64,000 nt of DNA. It comes from Pseudoprimorskyibacter insulae (lineage in GTDB: Bacteria; Pseudomonadota; Alphaproteobacteria; Rhodobacterales; Rhodobacteraceae). Where the stretch lies: contig NZ_OMOJ01000001.1 of the NCBI RefSeq assembly GCF_900302505.1, positions 1,036,943 to 1,100,942 on the forward strand, given 5' to 3'. The position numbers and the translations under genes are program-made. Below the pieces are notes generated by a model. It was not told where the DNA came from. It did not search any database and saw only the letters and a program-made list of their open reading frames with translations. This document shows positions 9,204 through 18,280 of the stretch, piece by piece (the first letter of the stretch is position 1; each line of letters starts with the position of its first letter).

Positions 9204-9668
9204 ATGGAACTGCGTGCCCGTGTGAATGCGGCTATCAAGCAAGCGATGAAGGATAAGGCGCAGGTGCGTCTGACCACGTTGCGTCTGATCAATGCGGCCA
9301 TCAAAGACCGTGATATCGCGGCGCGCGGCGAAGGTCGCGAAGACGGGGTAGACGACAGCGAAGTGTTGGCAATCCTTGGGAAAATGACCAAGCAACGCCA
9401 AGAAAGCGCCCGTGCCTACGAAGAAGGCGGCCGCTTGGATCTGTCCGAACGCGAAGAGGCCGAGATCGAGATCATCGCCGAATTCCTGCCACGCAAACTG
9501 TCCGACGCTGAAGTGGCCGAAGCCGTTGACGAGGCTGTGCAGGAAGTGGGCGCAGAATCGATCCGCGACATGGGCCGCGTGATGGGCGTTCTGAAGACAA
9601 AATACACAGGTCAAATGGACTTTGGTGCGGTTGGACCGATGGTCAAAGACCGCCTTTGTGCCGGATGA
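9204..9668 (+). CDS. GatB/YqeY domain protein
   Basis: A protein of about 154 residues with the YqeY fold: an N-terminal helix bundle MELRARVNAAIKQAMKDK and a C-terminal region EFLPRKLSDAEV...MGRVMGVLK. It resembles the tRNA-binding tail of GatB. Its exact role is not established, although an editing or tRNA-amidation role has been suggested for relatives. ATGs at 9186 and 9192 are in frame. 9204 matches the usual family start, and no strong ribosome site separates them. Confidence 0.85.
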   Translation: MELRARVNAAIKQAMKDKAQVRLTTLRLINAAIKDRDIAARGEGREDGVDDSEVLAILGKMTKQRQESARAYEEGGRLDLSEREEAEIEIIAEFLPRKLSDAEVAEAVDEAVQEVGAESIRDMGRVMGVLKTKYTGQMDFGAVGPMVKDRLCAG

Positions 9669-9675
9669 ACCCTGC

Positions 9676-9695
9676 TGGCCCCTTTCGAGGGGCCA
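9676..9695 (+). terminator. Hairpin downstream of the YqeY gene
   Basis: A perfect 8-bp stem TGGCCCCT/AGGGGCCA closes a stable TTCG tetraloop 7 bases after the YqeY stop. No T tract follows. The next gene is convergent, so it may stop transcription from either side. Confidence 0.5.
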
Positions 9696-9718
9696 CATGC
9701 TGCCCAAAATAGCGGCAG

Positions 9719-10636
9719 TTACGGCGCAAGCGTCGGAAAAACATCCCGTAGTGAATTCATCTCATCTTTGTCCGTCAGGGGGAAACGCTCGGCAAAGCGG
9801 CTGCGCGACGAAAGTTGATTCAGCCGCGCGGTAAAGTTTTCGCCATGGTTCAGGATGTACATCACCGCAGGGGTGCGGAACGGGGTCAGGGGCAGGCCCG
9901 CCAGCTTGGCCAGATAGGGGAACATGCGGTGCTCATGCGCGGTCATTGCCTCTAGGAACTGCGCAGCCTCGGGCAGATCGGGGGTATAGCGGATCGCGGC
10001 GCAACTGCCGCACAGCTTCCAGAACGGTTTGCGGCGCAGTTTGGTCAGGGTTTGCGGACCGGTCACGCCAATGCAGTTGGATGCAAAATCGTTCACATAG
10101 CCCCGCACACACAGATAGCCGCCGGGGTCTTGCCGCGTCAGCATCTCGGCCACGGCATCGCGGTGCAACAGGTCATCCGCGTCAAACGGCATCACATAAC
10201 CCGAGGGCATGGGCGTGTCGCGCAGATCGCGGCACAGCGCCCCTTGCTTTTGCCATTTGTCGTTGCCGTCGACCTGATCGGTGAAAGGCAGAAACCGGAT
10301 GCGCGGATCGTCGGGCAGGTCGGGCATTGTCTGGCTACAGATCACCGCCTCCCACCGCGGGTCGGACTGGTTCAGGAAACTTTGCAGGGTGGCGGAAAGA
10401 CGAGCCTGAATCTCGGGCCAGTTCTGGACGTGATGCGGCGCAACCAAGGGCAGGATAAAGCGCACCCGTTCCGGCGCGGGCAGGGCGCGGCCCTTGCCCG
10501 CCAGTCGCAACCGCAGCGCCGCCTGTTCGGACGCGGCAGGCCCCGCCAGCCCAAGCGCCGCCTTCGCCCCCAAAGCACGCACCAACCCCAACCGCAATGC
10601 GCGGCGCAGTTTCGGGACCGGGGGGATTTGCTTCAT
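9719..10636 (-). CDS. Putative GT-A-type glycosyltransferase
   Basis: A 305-residue soluble protein. The core has RFILPLVAP, a strand plus WEAVICSQ, and PFDADDL as the nucleotide-sugar DxD motif, resembling family 2 or rhamnosyl-type transferases. No signal peptide or membrane helix follows the basic N-terminus. The donor and acceptor are unknown. A DUF2244 gene lies 17 bases upstream on the same strand, so the two are probably cotranscribed. Confidence 0.7.
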   Translation of the reverse strand: MKQIPPVPKLRRALRLGLVRALGAKAALGLAGPAASEQAALRLRLAGKGRALPAPERVRFILPLVAPHHVQNWPEIQARLSATLQSFLNQSDPRWEAVICSQTMPDLPDDPRIRFLPFTDQVDGNDKWQKQGALCRDLRDTPMPSGYVMPFDADDLLHRDAVAEMLTRQDPGGYLCVRGYVNDFASNCIGVTGPQTLTKLRRKPFWKLCGSCAAIRYTPDLPEAAQFLEAMTAHEHRMFPYLAKLAGLPLTPFRTPAVMYILNHGENFTARLNQLSSRSRFAERFPLTDKDEMNSLRDVFPTLAP

Positions 10637-10653
10637 ATCGGGCCTCGTGGCGG

Positions 10654-11148
10654 TCAGGGACGCGCCAACTGCCTGATCCTTTGGCTCAGATCTGCATATA
10701 GCGCTTTGCGTTCGTCTTCGCTCAAAAACGCGCCGATCTCAACCTCGCGCCCGCTGCCTTTTAGGGTCACGTAGAACGGAACGGGGCCGCCGTTTTCATG
10801 CAAGGACACGCTGACCCAATAGGTGTTGCTGTTCCAATGCCTTTCCGGCCCGCGCGGATCACGGCGGACCAAATGCGCCTCTGTCGGGTCGAGGGTCAGA
10901 ACCTCAAGGATTTGCCGGTCGCGGCCGTTCTTTTCCAATGCGTACCACATGCCGAACAGGGCCAGCAGCAAAAAGGGCAACAGCCCCCAAAGCAGCACCG
11001 TTCCCAGCACCGCCGACAGCGGGACCAACAGCATCACAAAGGTCGCCAGCACAAAGGCCGCCAGCCCCTTGGGCGGCAGGGAGTTGTGGGGCCAGAGGGT
11101 CAACTTGGTCTGACCATCCGGGGCCGGGGGCGTCCAACGGTAGGGCAT
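10654..11148 (-). CDS. DUF2244 membrane protein
   Basis: A 164-residue protein with two adjacent hydrophobic helices (about residues 30-75) and a C-terminal beta-rich domain (...VPFYVTLKGSGREVEIGAFLSEDERKAL), typical of DUF2244. Relatives often lie near cytochrome oxidase genes in alphaproteobacteria, and here ctaD is 0.9 kb away on the same strand. Start 11148 was chosen over the longer frame because MPYRWTPP is the family-like N-terminus. Confidence 0.82.
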   Translation of the reverse strand: MPYRWTPPAPDGQTKLTLWPHNSLPPKGLAAFVLATFVMLLVPLSAVLGTVLLWGLLPFLLLALFGMWYALEKNGRDRQILEVLTLDPTEAHLVRRDPRGPERHWNSNTYWVSVSLHENGGPVPFYVTLKGSGREVEIGAFLSEDERKALYADLSQRIRQLARP

Positions 11149-11214
11149 AGGGTGTGCCTGACAATCTTGACTGCGGAAAGTGGCTCCGCCTCGCATATTT
11201 AACCTCAGATCGGC

Positions 11215-11961
11215 CTAAGGCAAGCGGCCAGATTCCAGCGCATGGGCCCAATCGGGGCGGTCATTGGCGCGGGCCATTTCTGCCATGCGGCTTGGGTCGT
11301 AGGGGATGGCGATTTGCTCAACCGTCCAGCTGCGGGCGCTGCGTTGGGCGATGGCATAGCGCGCGGCGGGCGATCCGGTTTCGACCCGGTGCGGCGTGGG
11401 CATGTCATCGCTATAGGCCGGGCAGCCAACGCTGCCGGGATTGACGATCAACAGCTTGCCATGGCGCAGCACGCGCGGCACATGGCTATGCCCGCACAGC
11501 GCAAGGCTGACGCCGGACCAGTCGCCCTTGGTGCGGGCGGTGATTTCGCCCGGTGTGGCCAGCCGCGTGTGGCCATCGGCCGTGACGGTTTCAAGCCAAT
11601 AGACCTCATCCAAAGTCGGGGTCGCGTGGCACAGCAGGATGTCCCCATCCAGCCGCTGAATGCGGGGCAGGGTGGCCAGCCATTCCATATCGGACAGGCC
11701 AAGCTGGTCATGGGCAACCCGGTCGGACGGGTGCATGTCCTGCGCCGATTGTTCGATCAGATACCGGTCGTGATTGCCGCGCACGGTGGGCATGGGATTG
11801 GCCCGCAGGATTCGTGCGGTGCGACCGGCATCCAGCGGCCCGCTAAAGCAGTCACCTAGGTTCACCATCCCATCGACCCCGCGCGAAGCGATGTCGCGCA
11901 GAACCGCGTCCAGCGCGTCGGCATTGCCATGAATGTCAGCGATAACAGCGATCCGGTCCAT
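11215..11961 (-). CDS. Metallophosphoesterase (YfcE/MJ0936-like)
   Basis: A 248-residue calcineurin-like phosphoesterase with the metal motifs ADIHGN (start), GDCFSGP, GNHD and a C-terminal CGHSH. The short form without a cap matches the YfcE/MJ0936 phosphodiesterase group. The physiological substrate is unknown. The ATG at 11961 directly precedes the first metal motif, and the longer frame upstream runs into the ctaD terminator. Confidence 0.87.
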   Translation of the reverse strand: MDRIAVIADIHGNADALDAVLRDIASRGVDGMVNLGDCFSGPLDAGRTARILRANPMPTVRGNHDRYLIEQSAQDMHPSDRVAHDQLGLSDMEWLATLPRIQRLDGDILLCHATPTLDEVYWLETVTADGHTRLATPGEITARTKGDWSGVSLALCGHSHVPRVLRHGKLLIVNPGSVGCPAYSDDMPTPHRVETGSPAARYAIAQRSARSWTVEQIAIPYDPSRMAEMARANDRPDWAHALESGRLP

Positions 11962-12023
11962 GAGGGTATGAAACGCGACCAAGCCCCGGTCTGGCAAGGC
12001 AAAACGCACCGCCCCCGGATGCA

Positions 12024-12053
12024 AAAAGGCCCCGGACGATGCCGGGGCCTTTT
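12024..12053 (-). terminator. Intrinsic terminator of ctaD
   Basis: A perfect 12-bp stem (12024-12035 with 12042-12053, core GGCCCCGG/CCGGGGCC) has a 6-nt loop and, read on the minus strand, a run of five T. It sits 24 bases past the ctaD stop and separates it from the metallophosphoesterase. Confidence 0.9.
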
Positions 12054-12076
12054 CGGTGTCTCAGATCAAGCAAGGC

Positions 12077-13750
12077 TTAGTGCGCGTGCTTGTTGTCCCA
12101 CTCTTCCTGCTTGGGCAGGATTTCGAAGGTGTGCTCCGGCGGCGGCGAGGGCAGGGTCCACTCAAGAGTGTCTGCATACTCGTTCCACGGGTTCGGACGG
12201 GTCTCTTTGCGGCCAGCCAGAACGGTGTGGATTACAATGCCGAAGAACAGCAGGAACGATGCGAAGGAGAGCAGGGCGCCCCACGACGATACTTCGTTCC
12301 ACAGCGAGAATGCCTCAGGATAGTCGATGTAACGACGCGGCATGCCCTGACGGCCCAGGAAGTGCTGCGGGAAGAACGTCACGTTTACACCGATGAAGAA
12401 CATCCAGAAGTGCAGCTTGCCCAGGGTTTCGTTGTACATACGGCCTGTCATCTTTGGCAGGTAGAAGTAGATCCCCGCAAAGATGGTAAAGGCGGCACCC
12501 ATCGACATGGTATAGTGGAAGTGCGCAACGACGTAGTAGGTGTCGTGATACGCGCGGTCCACGCCAGCCTGCGACAGAACGATACCGGTCACACCACCGA
12601 TGGTGAACAGGATCAGGAAGCCGAAGGCGAACAGCATCGGGGTTTTGAACTCAACCGAGCCGCCCCACATGGTCGCAATCCACGAGAAGATCTTAACGCC
12701 GGTCGGAACCGCGATGACCATCGTGGCCAGCATGAAGTAGGATTGCTGGGTCAGCGACATGCCAACGGTGTACATGTGGTGCGCCCACACGACAAAGCCA
12801 AGTGCGCCGATCGCGATAAGTGCCCAGACCATCGGCAGGTAGCCAAAGACCGGCTTTCGCGAGAAGGTCGAGAACACGTGGCTGACAAGGCCAAAGCCCG
12901 GCAGGATCACGATGTACACTTCGGGGTGGCCGAAGAACCACAGGATGTGCTGATACAGGATCGGGTCACCGCCGCCAGCAGGCTGGAAGAAGGTGGTGCC
13001 GAAGTTACGGTCGGTCAGCAGCATGGTGATGGCGCCAGCCAGAACCGGCAGCGACAGAAGGATCAGCCATGCGGTGATGAACACCGACCAAGCGAACAGC
13101 GGCACTTTGAACAGGGTCATGCCCGGTGCGCGCATGTTCAGGAAGGTGGTGATGATGTTGATCGCGCCAAGGATCGACGAAGCACCCGAAACGTGAACGG
13201 CGAAGATCGCCAGATCCATCGAGTAGCCGCCTTCCGAGGTCGACAGCGGCGGGTACAGAACCCAGCCCACACCCGAACCAAGCTGGTCGTTGCCGCCCGG
13301 CGACAGAACCGAACATACGGCCAGCGTGGTGCCGGCGAAGTACAGCCAGAACGACAGGTTGTTCATACGCGGGAACGCCATGTCCGGCGCGCCGATCTGA
13401 AGCGGCATGAAGTAGTTGCCGAACCCGCCGAACAGGGCGGGAATAACCACGAAGAACATCATCAAGATGCCGTGGCCGGTGATCAGAACGTTCCACAGGT
13501 GGCCGTTCGGGGTACAGCCCTCGGCACCGGCGCTGAACAGACGTGCACCTTCAAGGCACATGAACTGCACGCCCGGATCCATAAGCTCCAGTCGCATGTA
13601 AACGGTGAACGTCACCGATACGAGGCCCGCGAGGGCCGAGACGATCAGGTAAAGGATCCCGATGTCTTTGTGGTTGGTCGACATGAACCAACGGGTAAAG
13701 AACCCGCGGTTGTCTTCATGTTCGTGGCCATGAATGGCGGCGTCTGCCAT
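12077..13750 (-). CDS. ctaD: aa3-type cytochrome c oxidase subunit I
   Basis: A 557-residue heme-copper oxidase catalytic subunit with twelve membrane helices and the signatures of the aa3 type. FFGHPEVYI has the CuB histidine and the cross-linked tyrosine; it lies in the centre, and [10 protein letters not shown] has the heme ligands further on. It reduces O2 to water and pumps protons. It stands alone here, apart from the other oxidase subunit genes, as is common in Rhodobacter relatives. The upstream region carries an FNR-like box, and an intrinsic terminator follows. Confidence 0.97.
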   Translation of the reverse strand: MADAAIHGHEHEDNRGFFTRWFMSTNHKDIGILYLIVSALAGLVSVTFTVYMRLELMDPGVQFMCLEGARLFSAGAEGCTPNGHLWNVLITGHGILMMFFVVIPALFGGFGNYFMPLQIGAPDMAFPRMNNLSFWLYFAGTTLAVCSVLSPGGNDQLGSGVGWVLYPPLSTSEGGYSMDLAIFAVHVSGASSILGAINIITTFLNMRAPGMTLFKVPLFAWSVFITAWLILLSLPVLAGAITMLLTDRNFGTTFFQPAGGGDPILYQHILWFFGHPEVYIVILPGFGLVSHVFSTFSRKPVFGYLPMVWALIAIGALGFVVWAHHMYTVGMSLTQQSYFMLATMVIAVPTGVKIFSWIATMWGGSVEFKTPMLFAFGFLILFTIGGVTGIVLSQAGVDRAYHDTYYVVAHFHYTMSMGAAFTIFAGIYFYLPKMTGRMYNETLGKLHFWMFFIGVNVTFFPQHFLGRQGMPRRYIDYPEAFSLWNEVSSWGALLSFASFLLFFGIVIHTVLAGRKETRPNPWNEYADTLEWTLPSPPPEHTFEILPKQEEWDNKHAH

Positions 13751-14230
13751 ATCTGCCTCCTGCTGGTGATACTGATAGGGCGCAAGAAGGAATCCCTTGC
13801 GCCCCTGATGTCCTGATGCGGTTTTAGAATGTGACTAACTAGCGGGCAATGGCCGGATTTGACGCAGATCAAACAATTTTGTCGCAGTCCGTCGGCAAAA
13901 CTCGGCCAAAACGCTGGTGTTCGGCGGGGTGGCCGGGCGCGTCTGGACTTGAAATGGGCGTTAAAATGCCCAAGGTGTTTTCGCGCAGTGTCGATTTAAA
14001 GTATTTTTTTACAGTGGGTTAGGTCGAATTTTCGTGTGCTTTTGCGGTGTCGGCGCGGATGCGGTCTGCCGTCCAAACCGCCCAAAGCGCACCGCAAGTG
14101 GCCCATTTCTACGACCATAGGCTCATCTTCCGCGATAAGGTCATTATTTCCAGACTGGCGGAACAAATCCGCCTCGGCGAAAGTTGCAGACATAACGATT
14201 GCACTGGTTTTCGCCGAAAGGATACCTCTG
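13751..14230. other. 480-bp divergent intergenic region between ctaD and the DUF1127 gene
   Basis: No convincing gene was found here. It should hold the ctaD promoter and leader (minus) and the promoter of the small DUF1127 gene (plus). The only clear site is the FNR-like box at 13859-13872. A short AT-rich stretch with seven T lies near 14000-14010. Confidence 0.6.
13859..13872. promoter_or_regulatory. FNR/FnrL-type box upstream of ctaD
   Basis: TTGAC-N4-ATCAA differs from the FNR consensus TTGAT-N4-ATCAA by one base. It lies about 110 bases upstream of the ctaD start. Control of the high-oxygen aa3 oxidase by an oxygen-sensing FnrL would make sense, most simply as repression at low oxygen. 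That is inference. Confidence 0.65.
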
Positions 14231-14443
14231 ATGGCCTATTTTGACCAAAGCTACCTTCTGGAACGCCGCAACCTGCGCCAGCGTTTTGCCAAGCTGCTTC
14301 AGACGCCTTTTGATGACCGCCAGCAGGCTTTGGCCAATGAGGTCGTGCGATTGCGTGCCATGTCCGATGCAGATCTCGCCGCCCGCGGTATTGCCCGCGA
14401 AAACATTCTGTTCCACGTCTTCGGCGCGCGGCGTCAGGCCTGA
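14231..14443 (+). CDS. Small DUF1127-like protein
   Basis: A 70-residue protein. The C-terminal half ([21 protein letters not shown]) matches the DUF1127/YjiS pattern of L-x-D-x-x-L-x-x-x-G-I. Several such proteins in alphaproteobacteria affect phosphate metabolism or RNA turnover, but this one cannot be assigned. AAGGA lies 8 bases before the ATG. Its end overlaps the end of lipB by 10 bases. Confidence 0.72.
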   Translation: MAYFDQSYLLERRNLRQRFAKLLQTPFDDRQQALANEVVRLRAMSDADLAARGIARENILFHVFGARRQA

Positions 14444-15087
14444 TTAAAGACCTCATCGAATTGGCGGCGCAGCGCGACGTCCAGATCATCCATGGTGACG
14501 GGCAGGCCCAGATCGACAAGGCTCGTTACGCCATATTCCGTAATCCCGCAGGGCACGATGCCGGTGAAATGCTCAAGCTCTGGTTCGACGTTGATCGAAA
14601 TGCCGTGAAAGCTGACCCATTTGCGCAGGCGAATGCCGATGGCGGCGATTTTATCCTCGGCCACTTTCCCGGTGATCGTCTTAGGCCGGTCGGGCCGTTC
14701 GATCCAGACGCCGACGCGCCCTTCGCGGATATGGCCGTTCAGGTTGAATTCGCCCAATGTGGCGATCACCCATTCCTCTAGCATCTCAACAAAGCGCCGC
14801 ACGTCCTTGCCGCGCTTGCCCACGTCCAGCATGACATAGACCACCCGTTGGCCCGGCCCGTGATAGGTATATTGCCCGCCGCGCCGCGTGTCATAAACCG
14901 GAAACCGGTCCGGGTCGGTCAGATCTTCGCGCTTGGCGCTGGTGCCTGCGGTGTAAAGCGGGGGATGTTCGATCAGCCAAATGCATTCTTCGGCTTCTCC
15001 TGCGGCGATTTTCGCGGCGCGGTCTTCCATAAACTGCAAGGCATCCTCATACGAGGTCAGCCCGTCGGTTGTGATCCATTCCACCAT
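14434..15087 (-). CDS. lipB: Octanoyl-[ACP]:protein N-octanoyltransferase
   Basis: LipB moves octanoate from ACP to the lipoyl domains of 2-oxoacid dehydrogenases and GcvH. The protein is about 217 residues. [13 protein letters not shown], the catalytic lysine region [10 protein letters not shown] and catalytic cysteine in GIVPCGI are all present. Start 15087 (MVEWITT) is family-like. 15096 (MFGMVEW) is an alternative and the longer frame is unlikely. It is convergent with the DUF1127 gene. Confidence 0.93.
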   Translation of the reverse strand: MVEWITTDGLTSYEDALQFMEDRAAKIAAGEAEECIWLIEHPPLYTAGTSAKREDLTDPDRFPVYDTRRGGQYTYHGPGQRVVYVMLDVGKRGKDVRRFVEMLEEWVIATLGEFNLNGHIREGRVGVWIERPDRPKTITGKVAEDKIAAIGIRLRKWVSFHGISINVEPELEHFTGIVPCGITEYGVTSLVDLGLPVTMDDLDVALRRQFDEVFNQA

Positions 15088-15187
15088 GCCAAACATCCGA
15101 TTGCGTCTGTGGGCCTTGGGGCTATCAGGTTTTGTCCTCGGGGAATAGTGCGTTTGCAGCAAAATCCTTGGAACCGAAGGCGACGTA

Positions 15188-16138
15188 TTGCGTTTCTCAG
15201 ATATGGAAACGTTCTACTCTCCCAAAGTCCGCCCGAACCGGAATGTGTGTGTTCTTCTGAACAGCCGATCCGGCACGGCCAATCATGATCAGGTTCGCGC
15301 GGCCGTCGATCGCGCCAGCCGCAGCAATCGCATTCGGTTTGAATTGCGTGTCTTGGAGCAGGGAAGCAACCTGCGCCGGATCGTTTCCGATGCCGTGGGC
15401 GCGTCTTTCGATACGGTGGTCGCGGCTGGCGGTGATGGCACGATCACCGGCGTGGCCTCGGCGCTTCAGGGCACGGGCGCCACGATGGGCATCTTGCCGC
15501 AAGGCACGTTTAACTATGTGGCGCGGGGGCTTGGTATCCCGCTGGATGTAGATCGGGCGATTGACCTGATCGCCGAAGGCCACACCCGTGATTTTCCCGT
15601 GGGTCATGTGAACGGGCAGGTCTTTTTGAACAACGCCAACCTTGGGCTTTATCCTGAGGTGCTGAAACAGCGCGAGGGCACGTATAAACGCTGGGGCCGC
15701 AGCCGGATTGCCGCGCATTGGAGCGTGCTGCGCACCTTTCTGACCTTCCGCAAATCCATGCGCGTGGATCTGACGGTCGATGGTCAAACGCATCACTTGA
15801 AAACCCCGCTGATCTTTGTCGCCCGCAGCGCATACCAATTGGAGTCCTTCGGGCTGGCAGGGGCCGACCAGGTGCGCGACGGGAAACTGGCGGTGTTTGT
15901 TGCGCCAAGGATGTCGCGTGCGGCCTTGCTGACACGGGCTTTGCGGCTGGCGGGCAACGGGATGCAGGAAACCCGCGATTTCATGCTATTCTGCGGCGAT
16001 GACGTCGAAATCACCACCCGCCGCAGCGAACGCACCGTCGCCATGGATGGCGAACGCATGTTGATGCGCGGCCCGTTCCGGTTTGGCGTGGCCCGCAACC
16101 GGCTTCAGGTGATCGCGCCGCGGCTGAACAGTGCATGA
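15188..16138 (+). CDS. Diacylglycerol/lipid kinase-like protein (DAGK catalytic domain)
   Basis: A protein of about 316 residues with a DAGK-type ATP domain: [16 protein letters not shown] and [12 protein letters not shown]. The C-terminal beta-sandwich ends in [13 protein letters not shown]. It probably phosphorylates a lipid such as diacylglycerol. The TTG at 15188 has AAGG 7 bases upstream and was kept. The ATG at 15203 lacks a ribosome site but cannot be ruled out. It overlaps the following phosphoesterase gene by 4 bases (ATGA). Confidence 0.87.
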   Translation: MRFSDMETFYSPKVRPNRNVCVLLNSRSGTANHDQVRAAVDRASRSNRIRFELRVLEQGSNLRRIVSDAVGASFDTVVAAGGDGTITGVASALQGTGATMGILPQGTFNYVARGLGIPLDVDRAIDLIAEGHTRDFPVGHVNGQVFLNNANLGLYPEVLKQREGTYKRWGRSRIAAHWSVLRTFLTFRKSMRVDLTVDGQTHHLKTPLIFVARSAYQLESFGLAGADQVRDGKLAVFVAPRMSRAALLTRALRLAGNGMQETRDFMLFCGDDVEITTRRSERTVAMDGERMLMRGPFRFGVARNRLQVIAPRLNSA

Positions 16139-16935
16139 CGCGGATCGTCCATATCTCCGACCTGCATTTCGGCCGCGACCGGCCCGAACTGCATGAGCCT
16201 TTGTTGTCACACATCAACGGGTTAAAGGCCGATTTGGTGGTGGTCTCGGGGGATTTGACCCAACGCGCCCGCACCCGCCAATTCAGGCAGGCCCGCCGGT
16301 TTCTGGACCGGATCGAAGCGCCGCTTTTATGCGTTCCGGGCAATCATGACATTCCGTTCTTCAATCCGCTGATGCGGCTGCTGCATCCATTCTTGCCGTT
16401 CAAGCGCCATATCAGTCCGGCGACAGAGCAGGTGGTGCAGGTGGCCAGCGGCCCGGTGGTGGGGGTGAACACCGTCGATCCCAAGGCGTGGCAGCGCGGG
16501 GCCTTGCGCAGCTCTAGCCTTGCCCGGCTTGCCCGCGCCTTTGAGCGCCCAGACGGCCAAGGGCTGGCCATTGCCGTCATGCACCATCCACCCGAACAGG
16601 GCGAAGGGGCACAAAAAACGCCCATGCTTGGCGCAGCATCGGCCTTGATGCAGCTGCGCGATTGTGGGACGGACATTATCCTATGCGGCCACATGCACGT
16701 CTGGCGCGTCTCGCCCGTGCGCACGGCGGGTGGCGTTTTGTTGGTGCAGGCGGGCACCGGCCTGTCATCGCGGCTGCGCGGGCACCCCAACGACCTGAAC
16801 CTGTTAATCCTTTCCGGCCAGGCCGTGCAAATCGAACGCCACGCCGCCGAGGGCAAACAGACCGAATTTCGCTGCATTTCCCGCAGCGCTTTCTACAAAC
16901 CCGCCGGGATGTGGCGCAGCCGTAAAGGAATTTGA
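16135..16935 (+). CDS. Calcineurin-like metallophosphoesterase
   Basis: A 266-residue class III cyclic nucleotide phosphodiesterase-like protein: ISDLHFG, VVSGDLTQRA, VPGNHD, MHHPPEQ and CGHMHVWR give the full metal set. It is coupled to the lipid kinase gene by an ATGA overlap. The pairing suggests a shared role in phospholipid or nucleotide turnover, but the substrate is unknown. Confidence 0.88.
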   Translation: MTRIVHISDLHFGRDRPELHEPLLSHINGLKADLVVVSGDLTQRARTRQFRQARRFLDRIEAPLLCVPGNHDIPFFNPLMRLLHPFLPFKRHISPATEQVVQVASGPVVGVNTVDPKAWQRGALRSSSLARLARAFERPDGQGLAIAVMHHPPEQGEGAQKTPMLGAASALMQLRDCGTDIILCGHMHVWRVSPVRTAGGVLLVQAGTGLSSRLRGHPNDLNLLILSGQAVQIERHAAEGKQTEFRCISRSAFYKPAGMWRSRKGI

Positions 16936-17002
16936 ACCAAGCGGAATTTTTCCTCTTTTCATCGCTGGCGGCAGCCAGTATACGCCCCACACGCTAGACA
17001 GT

Positions 17003-17089
17003 GCGGTCGTGGCGGAATTGGTAGACGCGCAGCGTTGAGGTCGCTGTTCCTTAACCGGAGTGGAAGTTCGAGTCTTCTCGACCGCACCA
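17003..17089 (+). tRNA. tRNA-Leu, anticodon GAG
   Basis: An 87-nt type II tRNA. The acceptor stem GCGGTCG pairs with CGACCGC. The anticodon stem CAGCG/CGCTG holds loop TTGAGGT (anticodon GAG, reading CUC and CUU). There is a long variable arm, T-loop TTCGAGT, and the 3' CCA is encoded. Confidence 0.97.
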
Positions 17090-17266
17090 ACTATCCCAGA
17101 CAATTTGAACCCTTTACGCATTCTGTGGTGCGCGGCGTGGCAGGCCTGTTGGCCTTTGTCCCTTTGGCGCAAACGTGCCTTTCAAAAAATCACTGCGGTT
17201 TTCGGAAGTTTATCCCGCTGCTTGGGTGTTATACCCCATCGCAACCCTATGATCTGAAAATAAAAA

Positions 17267-17287
17267 GGCAGGCCGCGCGGGCCTGCC
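17267..17287 (-). terminator. Intrinsic terminator of the alpha/beta hydrolase gene
   Basis: An 8-bp stem GGCAGGCC/GGCCTGCC with loop GCGCG is followed on the minus strand by five T. It lies just past the stop of the hydrolase at 17309 and marks the end of the long minus-strand cluster. Bases 17090-17266 hold nothing else recognisable. Confidence 0.85.
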
Positions 17288-17308
17288 AGTTCAGGGAATA
17301 GTCTGTGT

Positions 17309-18250
17309 TTACTGCGTGACGCCGCTAATGAATGTCAGCAGTTGCGGGCCAAGCGTTTCGTCGGCGGTGCCGATATGTTCGACAATCGAAATGTGGTTGT
17401 GACCGGGGGCCGACGCGATCAGGGGCAGGCGGCTATCGCGGGTGTTCAGCGCCTCGATCAACAGGCGGGTCTGGTCGCTGATGACCGCCGGTTCGTTCTG
17501 AGCATAGCCCACCAGAACAGGGATCTTACGCCCGTCCACCGCCGTCACCACTGATTGCGCCGACCGGTCTCCATCCGTGCCATAGTACAGCGCGTCGCGG
17601 GCCGGATCGACCTCGCGGGCGGTCAGGTCCACCGTGGGCGGCGAGATCAGGATCGCACCAACCACGCCGTCTTCGACATTTTGCAGCTCTTCGCGGAAAG
17701 TGTAGTCGGCCACATGCATCGATCCGGCGGAATTGCCCGCGATTACAATGCGACCCGCATCCAATCCATTGGCCGAGGCATTGTCCTGCAACCAGCCCAA
17801 CGCCGCCGCCAGATCCTGCGCGCCCGAGGGCCACTGGTTGTCAGGCGCAAAGCGGTAGTTGATCAGCGCCGCCGCATAGCCCGCGCGGGCCAGATAGCGC
17901 CCGATGTTGGACACATCGCCCTTGTCGCCGCGCACGAACCCGCCGCCATGGACAAAGACCACCACCGGCACAGGGCCGGTTGCGCCTTCTGGCAGGTAAA
18001 GATCAAGCCGGTTGCGGTCATGCTCGCCATAGGTCTGATCGGCCAGCACCGTAACACCGGCACCGGTGTCGGCGGCATGCAGGGGCTTATACAGCCCCAT
18101 GGTGCCACCAACCATTTCGCGGCTCAACTCGCTGCCCAGTTCGGGCAGTTTGGCCGCGATTTCGGGCGTGTTGGCCACCTGCGCACCAACCGATGTGCAG
18201 GCAAGCCAAAAGAGGCCGGTCGCAGCGACCAGCTTGGACGTCATCGTCAT
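17309..18250 (-). CDS. Secreted or periplasmic alpha/beta hydrolase (esterase/BD-FAE type)
   Basis: A 313-residue alpha/beta hydrolase with an N-terminal signal sequence (about 23 residues). The oxyanion HGGGF and nucleophile elbow GNSAGS are clear, and GHNH near the C-terminus supplies the histidine. It resembles carboxylesterases acting on esters or formamides. AAGGAGG lies 6 bases upstream of the ATG. As last gene of the catabolic run, it may release an acid from an ester before uptake. Confidence 0.88.
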   Translation of the reverse strand: MTMTSKLVAATGLFWLACTSVGAQVANTPEIAAKLPELGSELSREMVGGTMGLYKPLHAADTGAGVTVLADQTYGEHDRNRLDLYLPEGATGPVPVVVFVHGGGFVRGDKGDVSNIGRYLARAGYAAALINYRFAPDNQWPSGAQDLAAALGWLQDNASANGLDAGRIVIAGNSAGSMHVADYTFREELQNVEDGVVGAILISPPTVDLTAREVDPARDALYYGTDGDRSAQSVVTAVDGRKIPVLVGYAQNEPAVISDQTRLLIEALNTRDSRLPLIASAPGHNHISIVEHIGTADETLGPQLLTFISGVTQ

Positions 18251-18280
18251 GTCATTCCTCCTTATGACAATATGAAGGCG

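Noticed and set aside
12056..13816. Open frame of 586 codons antisense to ctaD
   Set aside because: A shadow of the GC-rich third codon positions of ctaD. The protein is rich in His, Gln, Arg and Gly with no family features.
17003..17089. tRNA-Leu as an integration site
   Set aside because: No integrase, no repeat of its 3' end and no foreign-looking genes next to it.
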